From: Kutzneria buriramensis
GTDB taxonomy: Bacteria > Actinomycetota > Actinomycetes > Mycobacteriales > Pseudonocardiaceae
Direction of reading: 5' to 3'
NCBI RefSeq assembly: GCF_003387475.1
Contig: NZ_QUNO01000006.1
Span: 1-64,000 of the forward strand
DNA length: 64,000 bases
The stretch's first letter is position 1. Each line of letters opens with the position of its first letter. A program made the translations under genes and the position numbers. The notes under the pieces were generated by a model that was not told the DNA's origin, did no database searches, and worked only from the letters and a program-made list of their open reading frames with translations. Shown here one piece after another: positions 57,708 to 64,000 of the stretch.

Positions 57708-60700
57708 AGCTCGCCCCGGACCCGGCCCGACAGCCGCGCCACCATGCCGGCGACCGTGGGGGCGTCGAAGAACTCGCCGAGCGGGTAGTCGGTGTCGAAC
57801 CGGGTGCGGATCCGGTTGAGGAGCGTGATGGCGTTGACCGAGTGACCACCCAGGTCGAAGAACCGGGTGTCGTCGGCGAACTCCCGGTTGCCCAGCACGG
57901 CGGCCCACTCCGCCCGCACCGCGCTCCTGGTGTCGAGGTCGGCGGGCGCGTGGTGGTCCCATTTTCCGTTGCCGTTCAACGGGAATTCCCGCACCACCCG
58001 CCAGTGCAGCGGCACCATCGGGCGGGGCAGCACCTCGGCGAGCTGCGCCCGCCAGCGTGCGGACTGCTCGGCCAGCGGCTCGTCGCTGCGGATGTAGCAG
58101 ATCAGCTCGCCGTCGGCGGCGACCACCCGAGCGTCCGGGATGCCGGGCAGCTTGCGGACCGCCGCCGTCACCTCGGCCGGTTCCACCCGGAAGCCCCGGA
58201 TCTTCACCTGGTCGTCCACGCGGCCGGCGAAGTCCAGCTCCCCGTCCGGACGCAACCGGGCCAGGTCGCCGGTTCGATACCAGCGGCGGTCCTCCGCGTC
58301 CGTGCTGAACCGGGCCGCCGTCAGCACCGGGTCGGCGTGATACCCGCGCGCCACCTGGGGACCGCTGACGTGCAGTTCCCCAACCGCTCCCGGCGGCAGC
58401 ACCCGGCCCGACGCGTCCCGGATCTCCAGGCGCATGCCGGGATTGGCCGTGCCGATGGAAGGCATGCCCGACCCGTCCGGCGTCACCGGCCCCCAGGAGC
58501 AGAACACGCAGCACTCGGTGGGGCCGTAGATGTTGTACACGGTGAACGGGACGTCCGGGCGCGGGCGCGTGGTGAGGCGCTCCCCGCCGGTGCACAGCAC
58601 CCGGAGCGCCGCGTCGGCCGGCCACGGCTCGCGCAGCACGGCTTCGGCGATCACGGTGGGCAGGAACGCGACCGTGATGCGAGTCCGGACGAACCAGGCG
58701 ACCAGTTCGGCGGGATCGAGCCGCGTGTCCTCCGGCACCACGTGCAGTTCCGCGCCGGTCTGCAGCGCCGGCCACACCTCGACCAGGCTGGCGTCGAAAC
58801 CGGTGCTGCTGTACCAGGACAGCCGGTCCTGTGCGGTGATTCCCAGCCGGTCCCGGTACACCTTCAGCACAGCCGCGACGTTGCCGTGTTCGACGGCCAC
58901 GCCCTTGGGTCGCCCGGTCGACCCTGAGGTGTAGAGCAGGCACAGCAGGTCCACCGGCTTTGCGTTGATCGCCAGGCGGGTGTCGGCTCGGCCGCCGGGG
59001 TGAACGCGGGGCAGGCCGAGATCGGGCTGGAAGTCCGGCGCACACACGATGGCGGCTGGGGCGGCGTCGGCGAGCATCGCCGCGCATCGGGGCCACGGCT
59101 GTCCGATGTCCAGCGGCAGATAGGCGGCGCCGGTGGCCAGCGTGCCGAGCATCGCGGCGAGAAAGTCCGCGCCTCGGGGCAGCGCCAGCGCCACCACGTC
59201 GCCCGGGCCGACCCGCAGTGCGGCCAGCCGGTCGGCGATCGCCGCGGCGGCGGAGGAAAGCTGCGCGCCCGGAACGCGGGCGTCCGCCGCGACCACAGTG
59301 GTGCGCAATACTTCCGGCAGGGCCAGGTCGAGAACGGCGTCGTCCGAGGCCGGATCCTCGTCGACGACACCGGTGCGCAGCTCGCCGATCCGGGTGGTGG
59401 AGGTCGCGTCGGCCATACCCGCCAACACCAGTTCCAGCTGGGCCAGATAGCCGCGTGCGGTGGACTCGGCGTACAGGTCGCTGTCGTAACGCAGCCGCAG
59501 CCGCAGCCCGGAATCGGTGCGAACGGCCATCAGGGACAGTTCCAGCGGCGCGGACTCGGTGCCAGCGGTCACCGGTTCCGCCCGCAGGCCGGGCAGGTCG
59601 ATGCCGGCCAGCGGCTCGTCGTCCAGGTCGACCGACACCGGGATGAGCGGCCGGGCAGCGCCGGGATCGGGGTTGACCGAGGACAGCAGCGTGTCCAGGT
59701 CGACGTGACTGCGCCGACTGGCCTGGAGGACCAGGTCGCGGGTGGCGCGCACGGCCGACCGTAGCGACAGGTCGTCGGTCAGCCGTGCGCGCAGCGGCAA
59801 CAATGCGGCGAAGAAGCCGATGGTGTTCCTTGCCGCCGTGGGCCGGGCGTTGAAGGTGGCGCCGAGCAGGAACTCGTCCTGGCCGCTGAACCGGCGCAGC
59901 ACGATCCGCCAGGCGGTGTGCAAGGTCGCCAGCAAGGTGACGCCCTGCTCGCCGCTCCACCGTCGCAGCGTCTCGGTGCGCTCGGCGCTGAGCACCGTGC
60001 CGACCGAGCCGCCCCGGCCGGCGACGGTGCGGGTGCGTGGCCGGTCGGTCGGCAGGTCGAGCACCGGCGGCTCGGCGCCGAGGTGCGCGCGCCACCAGTC
60101 CAGGTCGGCCGGTTCCGGCATGGCGGCGGGCAGGTCGAGGGTAGATCCTGGCGGGCCGGCCCAGCGCGGCGGCCGTGCCTCGGCGGCGGCGCGGTAGTGC
60201 TCGGTGAGGTCGGCGGCCAGCACACCGGCGGAGTGGCCGTCGGTGATGATGTGGTGGCTGTTCAGGATCAACACGTGGTCGTCGGCCGCCAGACGCAGCA
60301 GGCGCGGGGTGAACAACGGCCCCTCGGCCAGGTCGCGGTGGCGGTGGCTCTCCGCCCGGATCGCCGCGGCGATGTCAGCGTCCGGATCACCGGTGCCGAG
60401 CTCGACGGTGAGCGGTACCTCGAGTTGGTCGAGCACGACCTGGTGGAGGGTGTCGTCCGCGGGCCGGAAGACCGTACGCAAACCCGGATGCCGCTCGACC
60501 AGTCCGCGCAGGGCGGTGCGCAGCACGGACTCGTCAAGTCGACCGTGCAGCCGGACGGCCTGGATCTCGTTGTAGGCGTTGGGCCGGATCAATTGGCAGG
60601 CCAACCAGATCCGGCGTTGCGCCGGTGTCGCCGGCGCTTCCGTCCTGGCGGGCGCGGCGTCGTGGAAGCGGCGGCGCAGGCGATCGAGAGCGATCAGGCC

Positions 60701-63700
60701 GGTCGACACCTTCTCGGCGGGCAGGCCGAAGTCGACCAGCGCGGCGATCTCGGTGACGCCGGCGTCCCGCAGCGCGTCGACCGTGGCCGCGCAGCTTTCC
60801 GGCGTGCCGATCAGCGCCCGCCGGTCGCAGTACCGGTCGTAGGCGCGGCGGAACAGCCGTTCCAGGTCCTCCTCGCTCGCCGCCGCCAACTCTGCGGGAC
60901 CGGGGCCGGCCGCGCTGGCCGCCGAGCGCATCAGCAGGGATGACCGCAGGTAGCGGATCATCGGTTCGGCGGCGTCCGCCCGGGCCGTCGCGTGGTCGTC
61001 GGTGACGTAGGTGTGCAACAGCACGGTGACCCGGCCGGCGTCCGGGTCGAGGCCCGCGTCCGCCCTGGCCCGCCGGTACACCCCGATGTTCTCGGCGAGC
61101 TGCTCGACGGTCTGGCTCATCAGGTTGGTCACGACGCCGAGGTCGAGCCGGCCGGCCTGCGCGTAGGACTCCGGACGTCCCGATGTGGCCAGGAACATCG
61201 GGGGCTGGTCCTGGACCGGCCGCGGGTACACCCGGACGTCGACCGGCTGCCCGTCGCCGGACCGGCGGGACACCGCCTCGCCCCGCCAGAGCCGCCGTAC
61301 CTCGTCGAGGCCGTCGAAGGCGATGTCCCGGCGCCGGTCGAACCGCTCCGGGTGCAGCGCGAAGTCCTCGGCGTGCCAGCCGGTGCCGAAACCGAGACCG
61401 ACGCGGCCGGCGGAGAGGTTGTCCACCACGGACCACTCCTCGGCGACCCGGATCGGGTCGTGCAGCGGCAGCACCACGGACCCGGCGTTGAGCCGGACCC
61501 GGCTGGTGTGCCGGGCCAGCGCGGCGGCCAGCACCGAGGGGTTCGGGAACAGGCCGCCGAAGGAGTGGAAGTGCCGCTCCGGCAGCCACACCGCGTGGAA
61601 GTCGTGCTCGTCGGCGAACCGGGCGGTGTCGAAGATCAGGTCGTAGTGGCGTTGCTGGTCGCCTTCGGCCGAGTCGCCGAAGAAGTAGACGCTGAAATCC
61701 GGCGCCGGTCGCGGCCTCACGACCGGCGCCGGCCGTGAGGCCGGGCGCGGGTCCGGGAAGTAGCCGGCGCGGCGCAACTCGCCCAGCGAGTCCTGCACGG
61801 CGTCCACGATGTGGTCGATGTCGGCGTCGGTGTGCGCGGTGGACAGGTAGCAGCTGCGCCATTCCCAGACGTAGACGCCACGCAGCAGCAGGTGGTGGTA
61901 GAGCAGCTCCAGGTCGGCGCGGTGGGTGAACCGGAACATCGAGCCGAACCAGTCCATCCGCAGCGGGAACGCCTCGTCGGCGAAGAACGTGTTCAGGCGC
62001 TCGCCCAGCCGCGCGGTGCGGGCGTTCACCGACTCCTGCACTTCCGGCCCCTGGTCGCGCAGGTGGGTCAGCACGGCGCGAGCCGCGGCCATCGACACCG
62101 GGTGCTGGATGTAGGTGCCGCCGTAGAACACGGTGTCCCGGGTGGGACGGGAATCGTCGCCGTAACGCCAGAATCCGCCGTCCACACCGTCCAGGATGTC
62201 GGCCCGGCCGGCAATCGCGCCGATCGGGAAGCCGCTGCCCAGCGCCTTGCCGTAGGTGGCGAGGTCGGCGGTCACGCCGTAGTGGTGCTGGGCGCCGCGC
62301 TGGTGCGGGCGCAGGCCGGTCAGCATCTCGTCGAAGATCAACACGATGCCGTGGCGCCGGGTCAGCTCACGCAGCGCGCGGACGAACTCGACCGGACGCA
62401 GCGCGGGATTGCGGCACTGCACGGGTTCCACCAGCACGGCGGCGATCTGCCCGGCCTGGGCCGCGATGACGTCGAGGCTTTCCGCGCTGCCGTACTCCAG
62501 CACGATCACCTCGGCGACCGCGCTGTCCGGGATGCCGGCCGAGGCCGGCACGGTGCGCAGCTGGCCGCCGGGGCGGCCGAGCAGCGAGTCGATGTGGCCG
62601 TGGTAGGCGCCGCGGAAGGTGACGATCCTGGTGCGGCCGGTCGCGGCTCGGGCCAGCCGGATCGCGGCCGAGTTGGCCTCGGTGCCGGAGTTGGCGAAGG
62701 CGACCCGCTCGGCGCCGGTCAGTTCGGCCAGCAGCTGCGCGGCCTCGCCGGTGTCGGCACTGCGCGGCCCGAGGCGCAGCCCGTGCGCCAGGTGCTCGCG
62801 CACCGCCTCGGTGACGAACTCGGGCTCGTGGCCGAACAGCAGCGCGCCGAACCCCATCGTGATGTCGACATAGCTGTTGCCGTCGACGTCCTCCAGCCGG
62901 GAGCCCCGCGCCGCGCGGCTGACGATCGGGTAGAGCATTTCCTTGGTGGCGCTGCGGAATCCGACCACGGCGCGACTGTCTGCGAGCACGCCGCGATACC
63001 GCGCTGCCTGCTCCTTGGAGCCCTTCGTGCGTTCGGTCAGCCGCCGGACCAGTTCGTCGGCATGCGCCCGCTGCCGGTCGCCGGCCGCCGCGACCATTCC
63101 CGAGTCGACGGGGACGCTGACCCTCGGGCCGTCCACCAGCGGCGCGGGCGGTTCCACCGGTTCCATCGGCTCGACCGGCACCGGCTCATCGTGCCGGGCC
63201 TGGATCGGCTCGGGTTCGACCGGTTCGGGTCGGGGTGGTTCGGTTGCGGTGCGGCGGGTGCCGATGAGCTCGGCGACCATGTTCGGGTTGGGGGCGGCAT
63301 CGAGCAGCTCCGCCATGTCGATCTCGACGCCGTACTCGCCCTCCAGCGCGACCATGATGCCGACCAGCTGCAGCGAGTCGGCGCCGAGGTCCACAAAGGA
63401 TCGATCCGGGTCGATCTCGCCGGGCTCGTAGCCGAGATGACGCGCCGTCAGCTCGATCACCCGGGTCACCGTTTCCGCCGCCACGCTTCCTCCCTTGTGC
63501 TGCTGATCGGGCCGCTCGCCGCCCAGCGGCGGTCCCACCCAGTGCCTGGTGGGCCGGAACGGGTAGTGCGGCAACGAGATCCGGCCGCCGCCGCTACCGG
63601 CCAGCTCGGCCGCCCAGTCGATGTCCGCGCCCAGGCAGTAGGACCGGGCCAGTTCGCCGTCCGGCCCCGAACCGATGCCCCGGTCGGGCGAGGCCGAGTC

Positions 63701-64000
63701 CGGGCCGGCGTTCGGGCGGTCCAGGGCGTCGGCGAGTTCGGCCGGTGTGCGGCCCAGCGCGACCAGGCGGTGGGTGAAGTGCCGTCGGCCCAGCGCCGCG
63801 GTGGTGAGCAGGTCCGTCGGGCTGGTGTCGGGATGGCGGCGCAGGTGATCGCGGTAGGCGGCGGCCAGGTCGGCCAGGGCCTGCGGATCGCGTGCCGACA
63901 AAGGCAACACGCCCGGCACCGGCCGGCGATGCCGGGCCGGGGCGGCCGGTGGCGCCTCCAGGATCACGTGTGCGTTGGTGCCGCCCATGCCGACCGAGTG
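57704..64000 (-). CDS. Hybrid PKS-NRPS: (KS)-ACP-aminotransferase-LLM-C-A-PCP, N-terminus beyond window
   Basis: Partial; the gene continues past the right edge. Visible order, counted from the methionine at 63988: KS C-terminal end (GMGGTNAHVILEAP), KS-AT linker passing straight to a post-AT linker (LPHYPFRPTRHW) with no AT domain, then ACP (GADSL, Ser205). A class III aminotransferase follows (~320-745, PLP Lys581 in TYGKALGSGFP), then a luciferase-like monooxygenase (~758-1105), C (HHIITDG at ~1245), A (YTSGSTGRPKG at ~1685) and PCP (GGHSV, Ser2050). The layout recalls MycA/ItuA of mycosubtilin/iturin, where a trans-acting AT and an internal aminotransferase give a beta-amino acyl unit; the LLM would add a hydroxyl. 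A-domain residues read D-A-V-T-C-G-I-V-F, not assigned. Confidence 0.93.
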   Translation of the reverse strand, partial: HSVGMGGTNAHVILEAPPAAPARHRRPVPGVLPLSARDPQALADLAAAYRDHLRRHPDTSPTDLLTTAALGRRHFTHRLVALGRTPAELADALDRPNAGPDSASPDRGIGSGPDGELARSYCLGADIDWAAELAGSGGGRISLPHYPFRPTRHWVGPPLGGERPDQQHKGGSVAAETVTRVIELTARHLGYEPGEIDPDRSFVDLGADSLQLVGIMVALEGEYGVEIDMAELLDAAPNPNMVAELIGTRRTATEPPRPEPVEPEPIQARHDEPVPVEPMEPVEPPAPLVDGPRVSVPVDSGMVAAAGDRQRAHADELVRRLTERTKGSKEQAARYRGVLADSRAVVGFRSATKEMLYPIVSRAARGSRLEDVDGNSYVDITMGFGALLFGHEPEFVTEAVREHLAHGLRLGPRSADTGEAAQLLAELTGAERVAFANSGTEANSAAIRLARAATGRTRIVTFRGAYHGHIDSLLGRPGGQLRTVPASAGIPDSAVAEVIVLEYGSAESLDVIAAQAGQIAAVLVEPVQCRNPALRPVEFVRALRELTRRHGIVLIFDEMLTGLRPHQRGAQHHYGVTADLATYGKALGSGFPIGAIAGRADILDGVDGGFWRYGDDSRPTRDTVFYGGTYIQHPVSMAAARAVLTHLRDQGPEVQESVNARTARLGERLNTFFADEAFPLRMDWFGSMFRFTHRADLELLYHHLLLRGVYVWEWRSCYLSTAHTDADIDHIVDAVQDSLGELRRAGYFPDPRPASRPAPVVRPRPAPDFSVYFFGDSAEGDQQRHYDLIFDTARFADEHDFHAVWLPERHFHSFGGLFPNPSVLAAALARHTSRVRLNAGSVVLPLHDPIRVAEEWSVVDNLSAGRVGLGFGTGWHAEDFALHPERFDRRRDIAFDGLDEVRRLWRGEAVSRRSGDGQPVDVRVYPRPVQDQPPMFLATSGRPESYAQAGRLDLGVVTNLMSQTVEQLAENIGVYRRARADAGLDPDAGRVTVLLHTYVTDDHATARADAAEPMIRYLRSSLLMRSAASAAGPGPAELAAASEEDLERLFRRAYDRYCDRRALIGTPESCAATVDALRDAGVTEIAALVDFGLPAEKVSTGLIALDRLRRRFHDAAPARTEAPATPAQRRIWLACQLIRPNAYNEIQAVRLHGRLDESVLRTALRGLVERHPGLRTVFRPADDTLHQVVLDQLEVPLTVELGTGDPDADIAAAIRAESHRHRDLAEGPLFTPRLLRLAADDHVLILNSHHIITDGHSAGVLAADLTEHYRAAAEARPPRWAGPPGSTLDLPAAMPEPADLDWWRAHLGAEPPVLDLPTDRPRTRTVAGRGGSVGTVLSAERTETLRRWSGEQGVTLLATLHTAWRIVLRRFSGQDEFLLGATFNARPTAARNTIGFFAALLPLRARLTDDLSLRSAVRATRDLVLQASRRSHVDLDTLLSSVNPDPGAARPLIPVSVDLDDEPLAGIDLPGLRAEPVTAGTESAPLELSLMAVRTDSGLRLRLRYDSDLYAESTARGYLAQLELVLAGMADATSTTRIGELRTGVVDEDPASDDAVLDLALPEVLRTTVVAADARVPGAQLSSAAAAIADRLAALRVGPGDVVALALPRGADFLAAMLGTLATGAAYLPLDIGQPWPRCAAMLADAAPAAIVCAPDFQPDLGLPRVHPGGRADTRLAINAKPVDLLCLLYTSGSTGRPKGVAVEHGNVAAVLKVYRDRLGITAQDRLSWYSSTGFDASLVEVWPALQTGAELHVVPEDTRLDPAELVAWFVRTRITVAFLPTVIAEAVLREPWPADAALRVLCTGGERLTTRPRPDVPFTVYNIYGPTECCVFCSWGPVTPDGSGMPSIGTANPGMRLEIRDASGRVLPPGAVGELHVSGPQVARGYHADPVLTAARFSTDAEDRRWYRTGDLARLRPDGELDFAGRVDDQVKIRGFRVEPAEVTAAVRKLPGIPDARVVAADGELICYIRSDEPLAEQSARWRAQLAEVLPRPMVPLHWRVVREFPLNGNGKWDHHAPADLDTRSAVRAEWAAVLGNREFADDTRFFDLGGHSVNAITLLNRIRTRFDTDYPLGEFFDAPTVAGMVARLSGRVRGEL

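Noticed and set aside
1-64000. CRISPR arrays, insertion sequences, tRNA genes
   Set aside because: No regularly spaced repeats, transposase motifs or cloverleaf signatures were found when reading through the sequence; a computed search could still find degenerate ones.

Overview
The window is very GC-rich with strong G/C third-position bias, frequent GTG starts and many ATGA/GTGA stop-start overlaps. With its AfsR/SARP and LuxR/AAA regulators, ECF sigma factor and non-ribosomal peptide synthetase (NRPS) genes, it reads as a filamentous actinobacterium. A member of the Pseudonocardiales is my guess; no rRNA or other taxonomic marker was seen, so this is inference. No tRNA, rRNA, insertion sequence or CRISPR array was recognised.

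Left third (1-33 kb): ordinary or accessory chromosome. It holds an ispH-dxs-ispG operon (MEP isoprenoid pathway; ispG is cut by the window edge), a three-gene mannitol-type PTS, two divergent large LuxR/AAA regulators, an HxlR regulator facing an NmrA-like oxidoreductase, a secreted GH59-like galactosidase, a carotenoid oxygenase, an ECF sigma factor with a C-terminal SnoaL-like domain, a RibD-type reductase, and a two-gene unit made of a GNAT-ThiF fusion and a KAS III. These are followed by a PF04185-type phosphoesterase, two frameshifted genes, a secreted lectin-like protein, a STAND ATPase, a secreted HNH-like protein, an MFS exporter preceded by a truncated SARP-like ORF, and an XRE regulator. 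The stretches 22.8-23.9, 27.4-28.5, 29.6-30.1 and 32.4-33.5 kb hold gene debris or nothing recognisable.

Right half (about 33.6 kb to the window end): one biosynthetic gene cluster that continues past the right edge. The plus-strand arm (33.6-43.0 kb) carries a small ORF, a methyltransferase, the set queE-queD-folE-queC for 7-deazaguanines (CDG/preQ0), three different 2-oxoglutarate/Fe(II) oxygenase families, a SARP regulator and an ATP-grasp ligase. A second plus unit (44.4-47.1 kb) has a circularly permuted ATP-grasp-like protein and an exporter. The minus-strand arm (64.0 to 47.1 kb) encodes a polyketide synthase (PKS)/NRPS protein (KS without AT, ACP, aminotransferase, luciferase-like monooxygenase, C, A, PCP), a stand-alone C domain with a TubC-type docking segment, an SbnA/SbnB pair for L-2,3-diaminopropionate, MbtH, a type II thioesterase, an A-PCP-C-A-PCP NRPS and a beta-lactamase-fold hydrolase.

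Proposed logic (inference): the PKS part makes a beta-amino, probably alpha-hydroxylated, acyl unit. The NRPS modules extend it, with diaminopropionate as a likely building block. The 2OG enzymes hydroxylate precursors or product, and the ATP-grasp enzymes may couple a deazaguanine-derived unit or extra amino acids. A tandem motif, TTGAGTCGCGGTTGAG(T/C)CG, lies upstream of both the 44.4 kb gene and sbnA and looks like a SARP binding site linking the arms. I do not recognise a known product for this gene combination.
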